From: an uncultured Rhodospirillales bacterium
GTDB lineage: Bacteria; Pseudomonadota; Alphaproteobacteria; ATCC43930; CGMCC-115725
Length of the DNA: 64,000 bases
Reading direction: 5' to 3'
Assembly: GCA_903822185.1 (NCBI GenBank)
Contig: CAIJOA010000017.1
Span: 185,209-249,208, forward strand
Part shown: one piece after another, positions 57,488-64,000 of the stretch
Layout of the letters: every line of letters starts with the position of its first letter
How positions within the stretch are numbered: the stretch's first letter is position 1
Made by a program: the position numbers and the translations under genes
The notes under the pieces: generated by a model
The model's database searches: none
Told to the model about the DNA's origin: nothing
Seen by the model: the letters and a program-made list of their open reading frames with translations, nothing else

Positions 57488-57835
57488 TCAGTGCGGCGAC
57501 AGGGTGAACCCGACCGTAACGGGGCCTGTACCGCCGCTAAATTCAAGCCTCAAACGTTCGGCGTCGCGTTGCCATTGATTGGGGCCGGTGCGTTTCCAGC
57601 CCAATGCCGGCAGGCTTGTAGCATAAAAATCTTCGACCTTCGCCCGCGTCGTGCTGCCTTGCGCCTGTGCCTCGACGATGCGCCCTTCGGGCTTATCGAA
57701 GACGATGGTCGCATTCGGCACGGTTTTGAGGCCGGGCATCAGGGGAATATCTTCCGTGCCGGCCACGAATGCGTCCGCATAAGCCGGCGGCACCATGGCA
57801 AAGAGGAAAAACAGAAGGATCAGCAACCGGCGCAT
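57488..57835 (-). CDS. Exported hypothetical protein
   Basis: A 115-residue protein with a signal peptide ([20 protein letters not shown], cleavage after AYA). The mature part contains [23 protein letters not shown] and [21 protein letters not shown]. It looks like a small periplasmic beta-rich protein found between mutM and the enoyl-CoA hydratase gene in some alphaproteobacteria. Function unknown. Confidence 0.82.
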   Translation of the reverse strand: MRRLLILLFFLFAMVPPAYADAFVAGTEDIPLMPGLKTVPNATIVFDKPEGRIVEAQAQGSTTRAKVEDFYATSLPALGWKRTGPNQWQRDAERLRLEFSGGTGPVTVGFTLSPH

Positions 57836-57850
57836 CAGCGCAGCCTAGCC

Positions 57851-58687
57851 TCAGCGCTGCCGCTTGGCACAGTAAAAAGTCGAACGGCCGCTTTGGACGA
57901 TACGCTTGATCACCGTGCTGCAATCGCAGCCGGGGCATTTCTCGCCCTCGCGGCCATAAACTTTCCATTGATGTTGGAAATAGCCCAGCTCGCCCGAGGC
58001 CTGCACATAATCGCGCAGCGAACTGCCGCCCGCCGCAATCGCGCGCGTCAGCACGTCATGAATCGCGGCCGCGAGACGTTCGGCGCGATCGCCCTGCACC
58101 GTGCCGGCGAGACGGTTCGGCGATAGGCCGGCGCTGTAGAGAGCCTCGCACACATAGATGTTGCCGAGGCCGGAAACGACCCGTTGATCCAGCAGCGCCG
58201 CCTTGATCGGCGTCTTCTTGCCTTTGAGCGATGCCGCAAGCGACGGCCCGTTAAATGCATTACCCAACGGTTCGGGGCCGAGATGATGAAATGACGGATG
58301 TGCCTCCAGCGCAGCCTCATCCTCGACAAAATCCAACGAGCCGAAACGGCGGGCATCGTTGAAGCGCAGCTCGACGCCGCCTTCGAAGATAAAGATCGCG
58401 TGATCATGTTTGCCGCGCGGCGGCGCTTCGCCGGGCGTGGTGATGATCATCCGTCCCGACATGCCGAGATGCGCGATCGCGATGCCACCGCCTTCGATGT
58501 GCATCAGGATATATTTCGCGCGGCGGGCGAAACGCTCGATGCGTTTTCCTTGAAGACGCGCGGCAAGATTCGGCGGAAAAGCGCGGCGCAGATCGGGCCG
58601 CGTCAGTTCCAGCTTGATCAGACGCTTGCCGGTGAGCGCCGCGGCAAGGCCGCGTGTGACGGTTTCGACTTCGGGTAATTCGGGCAT
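57851..58687 (-). CDS. mutM: Formamidopyrimidine-DNA glycosylase
   Basis: A 278-residue Fpg/MutM enzyme that removes 8-oxoguanine and formamidopyrimidines and nicks the site. The N-terminal PELPEVETV carries the catalytic Pro2 and Glu3, and the helix-two-turn-helix is in LLDQRVVSGLGNIYVCEALY. The zinc finger has C251, C254 (C256) and C273, but the expected fourth cysteine is R276 (FYCAKRQR where CxxC is usual). This may weaken zinc binding, or C256 may substitute. First gene of the leftward block that includes dnaA. Confidence 0.95.
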   Translation of the reverse strand: MPELPEVETVTRGLAAALTGKRLIKLELTRPDLRRAFPPNLAARLQGKRIERFARRAKYILMHIEGGGIAIAHLGMSGRMIITTPGEAPPRGKHDHAIFIFEGGVELRFNDARRFGSLDFVEDEAALEAHPSFHHLGPEPLGNAFNGPSLAASLKGKKTPIKAALLDQRVVSGLGNIYVCEALYSAGLSPNRLAGTVQGDRAERLAAAIHDVLTRAIAAGGSSLRDYVQASGELGYFQHQWKVYGREGEKCPGCDCSTVIKRIVQSGRSTFYCAKRQR

Positions 58688-58736
58688 AACAACGCGAGGG
58701 TTTGGAGTCAGATCGGCGGTGCGCTAGTTTGGCCAA

Positions 58737-59504
58737 ATGGCGCGCCGCGACACAAGGGACGATAACACCCAAACCGATTTCGGTTTCCGCAGCGTTGGGA
58801 CTGCCGAGAAGACGCGTATGGTCCGCGATGTCTTCGACAGCGTCGCCGGCAGCTATGACCTGATGAACGATCTGATGAGCGGCGGCGTCCATCGTCTGTG
58901 GAAAGCCGCGCTGATCGATCGTCTTAATCCGCAGCCGGGACAAACCTTGCTGGATCTGGCCGGCGGCACGGGCGATATCGCCCAGCGTTTCCTTGCCCGC
59001 ACCAAGCAAGGCGGCCGGGTCATCGTCTGCGACATCAATGAAAGCATGATTCGCGTCGGGCGCGATCGCGCGCTGGATCGCGGCATTGTCGGCGACATCA
59101 CCTGGCTGGTCGGCAACGGCGAAACCTTGCCGGTCGCCAGCAGCAGCGTCGATTGCGTCACCATTTCGTTCGGGCTGCGCAACGTCACGCGCAAGGATGA
59201 AGCCTTGGCCGAGGCGTGGCGCGTCCTGAAGCCCGGCGGACGCTTCCTCTGTCTCGAATTCAGCCGCGTCGAAGCGCCGTTGTTCCGCCGCGCCTACGAT
59301 CTCTATTCCTTCAATCTGCTACCCCGCATCGGCGGGGTCGTGGCGAAGGACCGCGATTCCTATCAGTATCTGGTCGAGAGCATCCGCCGTTTCCCGCCGC
59401 AGCAAGAACTGGCGACTATGATGGAAACTGCCGGATTCGAGCAGGTGAGTTACCGCAACCTGTCAGGCGGCATCGCCGCGATCCATTCCGGCTGGCGGCT
59501 TTAA
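58737..59504 (+). CDS. ubiE: Ubiquinone/menaquinone C-methyltransferase UbiE
   Basis: A 255-residue SAM-dependent methyltransferase of quinone biosynthesis. Characteristic pieces are VFDSVAGSYDLMNDLMSGGVHRLWK, DLAGGTGDIAQRFL (motif I), and FGLRNVTRKDEAL together with the C-terminal YRNLSGGIAAIHSGW. It is divergent from mutM, with 49 bases between the starts. ubiB, which usually follows ubiE in this locus, is absent: coaBC begins 77 bases after the stop codon. Confidence 0.96.
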   Translation: MARRDTRDDNTQTDFGFRSVGTAEKTRMVRDVFDSVAGSYDLMNDLMSGGVHRLWKAALIDRLNPQPGQTLLDLAGGTGDIAQRFLARTKQGGRVIVCDINESMIRVGRDRALDRGIVGDITWLVGNGETLPVASSSVDCVTISFGLRNVTRKDEALAEAWRVLKPGGRFLCLEFSRVEAPLFRRAYDLYSFNLLPRIGGVVAKDRDSYQYLVESIRRFPPQQELATMMETAGFEQVSYRNLSGGIAAIHSGWRL

Positions 59505-59581
59505 GCCGAATTACACAAGCCGGTTGCGGGTTTCGTTGTAAGAAACTACGTTGGTAGAACGTAAAATTACTGAGTAAGCCG

Positions 59582-60790
59582 ATGCTGCACGGCCGGCGCA
59601 TCCTTTTGATCATCTCGGGCGGCATTGCCGCCTATAAGGGTCTCGACCTGATCCGCCGCCTGAAAGAGCGCGGAGCTTCGGTCCGTTGCGTCCTGACTGC
59701 CGGCGCGCAGCAATTCATCACCCCCCTGTCCGCCGCCGCCCTGTCGGGTGAGAAGGCCTATACCGACCTGTTCTCGCTGACCGACGAGAGCGAGATGGGG
59801 CATCTGCGCCTCGCCCAGGAATCCGACCTGCTGGTGGTCGCGCCTGCCTCGGCCGATCTGCTGGCCAAGATGGCCGGGGGGCTGGCCGACGATCTTGCCT
59901 CAACCGCCTTGCTGGCGACAGACAAGCCGATCCTGGTCGCGCCGGCGATGAATTTCCGCATGTGGGGCCATGCCGCCACCCAGGCCAATCTGGCGACCCT
60001 GGCGGCGCGCGGCGTCAAACGGATTGGCCCGAATTCCGGCCCCCTAGCCGAGAACGAGAGCGGGATGGGCCGGATGGCCGAGCCGCTGGAGATCGTCGCC
60101 GCGGTCGAGGCGATTTTCGCGGGTGCCGCCGCCCTGACCGGAAAGCGCGCCCTCGTCACCAGCGGCCCGACGCATGAACCGATCGACCCGGTGCGCTACA
60201 TCGCCAATCGTTCGTCCGGGAAGCAAGGACATGCCATCGCCGCCGCCCTGGTGCAGCTGGGCGCCGATTGCACCTTGGTATCAGGCCCGACCGAGGAACC
60301 CGATCCGCCAGGCGTGAAGGTCGTCCAGGTGACGACCGCACGCGAGATGCTGGCTGCTTGCGAAACTGCCTTACCGGTCGATATCGCCGTTTGCGCCGCC
60401 GCCGTCGCTGATTGGCGTACCGAGGGCACGGACGCCAAGCTGAAAAAGAAAGAGGGCACGATCCCCTCCCTCACCCTCGTCGAAAACCCGGATATCCTCG
60501 CGCGGTTGAGCCAAGCGGGAGATCGCCGTCCCAAACTGGTCGTCGGTTTCGCTGCCGAGACAGAGAACGTCGTTGCCAACGCCCAGGCCAAGCGCGTCCG
60601 CAAAAACTGCGATTGGATTCTGGCCAACGATGTGTCGCCCGCCACCGGCGTTTTCGGCGGCGATCAAAACACCATTCATCTGGTCGATGCGCAAGGCACC
60701 GAGGATTGGCCCTCCCTGACGAAACGCGATGTCGGCGAACGGCTGGCCCAACGCATCGCCGCATTTTTCAAAGCGGAAAAATCAACATGA
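59582..60790 (+). CDS. coaBC: Bifunctional phosphopantothenoylcysteine decarboxylase/synthase
   Basis: Performs two steps of coenzyme A synthesis. The N-terminal CoaC flavin domain shows [21 protein letters not shown], the Asn/Met loop APAMNFRMW and the flavoprotein motif. The C-terminal CoaB domain has [25 protein letters not shown] (CTP/Mg region). The 402-residue length is standard. Overlaps dut by four bases (ATGA). Confidence 0.96.
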   Translation: MLHGRRILLIISGGIAAYKGLDLIRRLKERGASVRCVLTAGAQQFITPLSAAALSGEKAYTDLFSLTDESEMGHLRLAQESDLLVVAPASADLLAKMAGGLADDLASTALLATDKPILVAPAMNFRMWGHAATQANLATLAARGVKRIGPNSGPLAENESGMGRMAEPLEIVAAVEAIFAGAAALTGKRALVTSGPTHEPIDPVRYIANRSSGKQGHAIAAALVQLGADCTLVSGPTEEPDPPGVKVVQVTTAREMLAACETALPVDIAVCAAAVADWRTEGTDAKLKKKEGTIPSLTLVENPDILARLSQAGDRRPKLVVGFAAETENVVANAQAKRVRKNCDWILANDVSPATGVFGGDQNTIHLVDAQGTEDWPSLTKRDVGERLAQRIAAFFKAEKST

Positions 60791-61236
60791 GCAGCGTTAC
60801 CGTCGAATTGAAAATTCTGCCGCATGGCGAAGGCTTGCCGTTACCGGCCTATGCGACCGAGGACAGCGCCGGTGTCGATCTCGTCGCTGCGCTGAAAGAC
60901 CCGGTCGTTCTGGAACCTGGTCAGCGGACGATGATCCCGACCGGCCTTGCGATGGCCTTGCCGCGCGGTTGGGAAGGCCAGGTGCGTCCTCGTTCCGGCC
61001 TTGCCCTGAAACACGGCATCACCGTGCTCAATAGTCCCGGCACGATCGATGCGGATTATCGGGGCGAGGTTTGCATCATCCTCGCCAATCTCGGCAGCGC
61101 CGCTTTCACCATTGCGCGTGGAGAACGCATCGCGCAGTTGATCGTCGCGCCGGTGAGCCAAGCCGCCTGGAAGGTCGTCACCGAGTTATCGACGACCGCA
61201 CGCGGCGCGGGCGGTTTCGGATCGACGGGAGTCTGA
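60787..61236 (+). CDS. dut: dUTP diphosphatase
   Basis: A 149-residue trimeric dUTPase that lowers dUTP and supplies dUMP. All five family motifs can be found: [33 protein letters not shown] and the C-terminal P-loop-like [10 protein letters not shown]. The start is the ATG that overlaps the coaBC stop codon. It is the last gene of the ubiE-coaBC-dut series before the regulator. Confidence 0.96.
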   Translation: MSSVTVELKILPHGEGLPLPAYATEDSAGVDLVAALKDPVVLEPGQRTMIPTGLAMALPRGWEGQVRPRSGLALKHGITVLNSPGTIDADYRGEVCIILANLGSAAFTIARGERIAQLIVAPVSQAAWKVVTELSTTARGAGGFGSTGV

Positions 61237-61240
61237 CCCC

Positions 61241-61696
61241 GTGCTGCGCCTGACGAAAAAACTTCTGTTCGCGATCGAGGCCGTACTCGACATCGCTTAC
61301 AACGCCGGGACCGCACCCGTGCAGTCCGGCGAGATCACCCAGCGCCAGGGCATTCCGCGGCGTTACCTTGAGCAAGTCTTGCAACAGCTCGTGCGTGCGC
61401 AAGTTTTGGAAGGCGTGCGCGGCCCGCGCGGCGGCTATCGTTTGGCGCGCGAACGGCGGCGCATCACCGTCGGCGAGATCGTCCGCGTCGTGCGCGCGCT
61501 TGAAAGCGGCGAAGACCCGATGGAAGACGATGCGGGCGCAGAATTGGGCCAACGCGTCGTTCGTCCGCTGTGCGCCGAGTTGCAGGAAGAATTGATGAAA
61601 CGTCTCGACACCGTCACCATCGAAGATCTGTGCACGCGAGCGCATCAGGCCGGCATCGCCGGCGAATATGCGGCGCGGCTCGATTTTTCGATTTAA
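61241..61696 (+). CDS. Rrf2 family transcriptional regulator
   Basis: A 151-residue winged-helix regulator with GTG start. The DNA-binding half reads LTKKLLFAIEAVLDIAYNAG...GEITQRQGIPRRYLEQVLQQL, then VRGPRGGYRLARERRRITVGEI (wing). It lacks the three-cysteine Fe-S cluster region of IscR/NsrR, which makes it more like CymR. It lies four bases after dut and 12 bases before cysK. Regulation of cysteine synthesis is inferred from this order, as in Firmicutes CymR. The effector is unknown. Confidence 0.9.
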   Translation: MLRLTKKLLFAIEAVLDIAYNAGTAPVQSGEITQRQGIPRRYLEQVLQQLVRAQVLEGVRGPRGGYRLARERRRITVGEIVRVVRALESGEDPMEDDAGAELGQRVVRPLCAELQEELMKRLDTVTIEDLCTRAHQAGIAGEYAARLDFSI

Positions 61697-61708
61697 GAAA
61701 GGCACACC

Positions 61709-62680
61709 ATGTCCGAACCAAGCGGCAAAAAGCCCCTGTCCCGCGGGCTTATCTATGACAGCATCATCGACACCATCGGCGCGACGCCGCTGGTGCGGTT
61801 GAAGCGGCTGGCCGAGGCACACAACGTCAAATGCGATCTGCTGGCAAAGTGCGAGTTCTTCAATCCGCTGAGTTCGGTCAAAGATCGCATCGGCGCGGCG
61901 ATGATCGACGATGCGGAAAAAGCCGGCAAATTGATCCCCGGCAAGTCGGTGATCGTCGAACCGACCTCGGGCAATACCGGCATCGCGCTCGCCTTCGTCG
62001 CGGCTTCCAAAGGCTATCGCTGCATTCTCGTCATGCCCGACAGCATGTCGGTGGAACGGCGGCGGATGTTGAAGCTTCTCGGCGCCGAGATTGAACTGAC
62101 GCCCGCAGCCCAAGGTATGCGCCACGCCATCTCGCGCGCGGAGGAATTGGTGAAGACGTTGCCGCATGCCTTCATGCCGCAGCAATTCGAGAACCCGGCC
62201 AATCCGCAGATTCATCGCGTGACCACGGCCGAAGAATTATGGACCGACACCAATGGCAAGATCGACGCCGCGGTGTGCGGTTCGGGTACCGGCGGCACGC
62301 TGACCGGCGTCGGCTCGGCGCTGAAAGCGAAGAAGCCGGGCTTCAAGCTGTTCGCGGTCGAACCGGAAGACAGCGCCGTGCTGTCGGGCGGCCCGCCGGG
62401 TCCTCATAAGATTCAGGGCATGGGACCGGGCTTCGTCCCGAAGGTTCTCGACCGTTCGGTGATCGACGAAATCCTGCGCATCTCGAACGACAACGCCATC
62501 AAGACCGCACGCGAAATCGCCAAGCTGGAAGGCATCGCGGTCGGGATATCGTCGGGCGCGGCCCTCGCCGCAGCGATCGAAATCGGACAACGCGCCGAGA
62601 TGACCGGCAAGATGGTGGCGGTAATCCTGCCCGATACCGGCGAGCGGTATCTTTCGACCGCGCTGTTCGACGGGCTCTGA
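61709..62680 (+). CDS. cysK: Cysteine synthase A (O-acetylserine sulfhydrylase)
   Basis: A 323-residue PLP enzyme that makes cysteine from O-acetylserine and sulfide. K58 in NPLSSVKDR binds PLP. PTSGNTGIALAFVAA is the substrate loop, GTGGTLTGVG binds phosphate and the C-terminus has DTGERYLSTALF. It uses the sulfide that the CysI-type reductase at the other end of the window would produce. Coupled to the downstream MoeB-like gene by a one-base overlap. Confidence 0.94.
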   Translation: MSEPSGKKPLSRGLIYDSIIDTIGATPLVRLKRLAEAHNVKCDLLAKCEFFNPLSSVKDRIGAAMIDDAEKAGKLIPGKSVIVEPTSGNTGIALAFVAASKGYRCILVMPDSMSVERRRMLKLLGAEIELTPAAQGMRHAISRAEELVKTLPHAFMPQQFENPANPQIHRVTTAEELWTDTNGKIDAAVCGSGTGGTLTGVGSALKAKKPGFKLFAVEPEDSAVLSGGPPGPHKIQGMGPGFVPKVLDRSVIDEILRISNDNAIKTAREIAKLEGIAVGISSGAALAAAIEIGQRAEMTGKMVAVILPDTGERYLSTALFDGL

Positions 62681-63462
62681 TGGAATTAAGCGACGCGCAG
62701 TTCGAGCGGTACGCGCGCCATCTGATTCTCGACGAGGTCGGCGAGGAAGGTCAGCTGAAGCTGCTGCAATCGCGCGTGCTGATCGTTGGCGCCGGCGGGC
62801 TCGGCTCGCCGCTGCTGCTCTATCTCGCGGCGGCCGGTGTCGGTACGTTGGGTGTCGTCGATAACGACGCAGTCGATCTATCCAACCTGCAACGTCAGAT
62901 CATTCACACGACCGAGAGCGTCGGCACCGCCAAGGTCGATAGCGCACGCGAAACTATCCGGCACATCAACCCCGACGTTACCGTCACCGCACATTCGATC
63001 CGGCTGGATGAATCGAACGCCGCGAAGTTGATCGGCGCCTACGACATCGTGGCAGACGGCAGCGATAATTTCGCCACGCGCTATCTGTTGAACGACATGT
63101 GTTATCGGCTGCAGAAGCCGTTGGTCGGTGCTGCCTTGTCGCCCTTCGAGGGGCAGCTTTCGACCTTCAAGGCGTATCTCGGCGCACCGCATCCCTGCTA
63201 TCGCTGCTTGTTCCGCGAAGCGCCGCCGCCGGATTCCGTGCCGCGCTGCGAAACCGCCGGGATTCTGGGCGCAATTGCCGGGGTGATGGGGACGCTGCAA
63301 GCAACCGAAGTGCTGAAGGAAATACTGGGCCTTGGCGAAAGCCTCTCCGGGCGGCTATTGATCTATGATGCGTTACGCGCCGGATTTCACGACATCAAAC
63401 TACCCCGCGATCCAGATTGCCCGACTTGTGGTGGCCCTGCCGGTGGTGGGATAACGTCGTGA
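62680..63462 (+). CDS. moeB: MoeB/ThiF/HesA-type adenylyltransferase (E1-like)
   Basis: A 260-residue E1-like enzyme that adenylates the C-terminal glycine of a small sulfur-carrier protein. The Rossmann motif VLIVGAGGLGSPLLLYLAAAGVG is at about residues 33-55, the Arg finger region is DLSNLQRQI, and the zinc site is C173/C176 with C247/C250. C190 in PRCETAGILG is the predicted acyl-carrier cysteine. No rhodanese domain follows. It could serve molybdopterin, thiamine or a CysO-type cysteine route; the tight coupling to cysK favours a sulfur-carrier role but does not decide it. Confidence 0.92.
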   Translation: MELSDAQFERYARHLILDEVGEEGQLKLLQSRVLIVGAGGLGSPLLLYLAAAGVGTLGVVDNDAVDLSNLQRQIIHTTESVGTAKVDSARETIRHINPDVTVTAHSIRLDESNAAKLIGAYDIVADGSDNFATRYLLNDMCYRLQKPLVGAALSPFEGQLSTFKAYLGAPHPCYRCLFREAPPPDSVPRCETAGILGAIAGVMGTLQATEVLKEILGLGESLSGRLLIYDALRAGFHDIKLPRDPDCPTCGGPAGGGITS

Positions 63463-63953
63463 GCTTGGTATTCCGTGCGTTACTCGTTTTCCTGATTTTC
63501 GGTGCCGCCGCCGAAGCAGCCGAAAAGACCGATCCGCTTCCCCGCTTCGCCAGCCTGCGCGCCGACACGGTCAATCTTCGCACCGGGCCGGGCAGCCGCT
63601 ATCCGATCGAATGGGTCTATCGCAAGAAAGGCTATCCGGTCGAAATCATCGCCGAACGCGATCAGTGGCGGCAGGTGCGCGACTGGCAAGGCACCGAAGG
63701 CTGGGTGCAGCAACGCATGGTGACGGGCATCCGCAACGTCGTCATCAATAAAGGCGCACAGCGTACGATGCGCGCCGACGCCGCCGCCAATGCCTCACCG
63801 ATCGCCAAGCTCGACCCCGGCGTCATCGCTAAGCTGGTCGAATGCCGCGACACGTTTTGCCGGATTCAAATCCAGAACGGCAAGGACGAGATCAAAGGCT
63901 GGCTCGCCCGCGGCGACCTCTGGGGCGTCTATCCCAACGAAGTCATTCACTAA
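63459..63953 (+). CDS. Exported SH3 domain protein
   Basis: A 164-residue protein with GTG start overlapping the moeB stop codon. A signal peptide (VFRALLVFLIFGAAAEAA) leads into a bacterial SH3 domain (LRADTVNLRTGPGSRYPIEWVYRKKGYPVEIIAERDQWRQVRDWQGTEGWV, here described by its repeat positions about 28-80) and a second, more diverged SH3-like repeat (about 85-150). Such proteins bind peptidoglycan or other envelope ligands. The function is unknown. Confidence 0.87.
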   Translation: MSLVFRALLVFLIFGAAAEAAEKTDPLPRFASLRADTVNLRTGPGSRYPIEWVYRKKGYPVEIIAERDQWRQVRDWQGTEGWVQQRMVTGIRNVVINKGAQRTMRADAAANASPIAKLDPGVIAKLVECRDTFCRIQIQNGKDEIKGWLARGDLWGVYPNEVIH

Positions 63954-63971
63954 GCCCGCCAACCTTTTTTC

Positions 63972-64000
63972 CGTCATCGCGAGCGTAGCGAAGCAATCCA
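63972..64000. repeat. Palindromic interspersed repeat, copy 3 (cut by the window end)
   Basis: The left arm CGTCATCGCGAGCGTAGCG followed by AAGCAATCCA is the same as the first half of the repeats at 24865 and 45234. The rest lies beyond the window. Confidence 0.88.

Overview
The window looks like chromosomal DNA from a GC-rich alphaproteobacterium, probably from the Rhodospirillales/Rhizobiales side. Supporting signs are the block gyrB-recF-dnaN-dnaA-rpsT-enoyl-CoA hydratase-mutM with divergent ubiE, the SdhAF4 (DUF1674)-rsmB-heparinase-purH order, the DUF2849-sulfite reductase-DUF934 trio, a large NAD-glutamate dehydrogenase, and a CtrA-type TTAA-N7-TTAA box. Family and synteny statements are from memory; no search was run. 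No rRNA, tRNA, CRISPR array, prophage or transposase was seen.

Layout. 1-3.9 kb: a membrane-anchored small protein, a 1-Cys peroxiredoxin and a sulfite-reduction operon. 4-8.5 kb: thpR and tesA divergent from ybbA-ybbP. 8.5-12.9 kb: DoxX, an EthD-like dimeric barrel protein, an ArsR-SRPBCC operon with a palindromic operator, a Bax inhibitor-1 protein with a structured leader, an SDR, SdhAF4 and a DTW tRNA-modifying enzyme. 13-29.7 kb: what looks like an older block (rsmB, rpe, heparinase II/III, purH) separated by accessory modules. These are a Rieske dioxygenase plus a two-subunit GMC dehydrogenase, a Pho-box pit-phoD pair, and a GST/FAD-monooxygenase pair. 29.7-32.4 kb: VapBC, a 4,5-dihydroxyphthalate decarboxylase-like protein and a stand-alone receiver. 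32.5-39.5 kb: acs, KTSC and NAD-GDH. 39.6-43.4 kb: a transglycosylase and a divergent unknown gene broken at an A8 tract, flanking a CtrA box, then a gentisate 1,2-dioxygenase-like cupin gene. 43.5-47 kb: an ABC-2 exporter and a ThDP enzyme. 47.2-49.7 kb: a tightly coupled PseI/NeuB-HAD-Nudix operon. 49.7-58.7 kb: the replication block on the minus strand. 58.7-64 kb: ubiE, coaBC, dut, then Rrf2-cysK-moeB-SH3.

Functional themes. Assimilatory sulfur metabolism appears at both ends (CysI-type reductase; Rrf2-cysK-MoeB-like E1). Aromatic catabolism is spread over four loci: ring-hydroxylating oxygenase, FAD hydroxylase, dihydroxyphthalate-decarboxylase-like protein and gentisate dioxygenase. Phosphate uptake and scavenging (pit-phoD) share a likely Pho box.

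The best candidates for something undescribed are the oxygenase/Fe-S-flavoprotein operon (14.3-18.4 kb), the PseI-HAD-Nudix operon with an 18-bp palindrome upstream (47.2-49.7 kb), and the CtrA-box locus with a leader ORF on one side and an A8 frameshift gene on the other (39.6-41.9 kb). None is proven novel from sequence alone.
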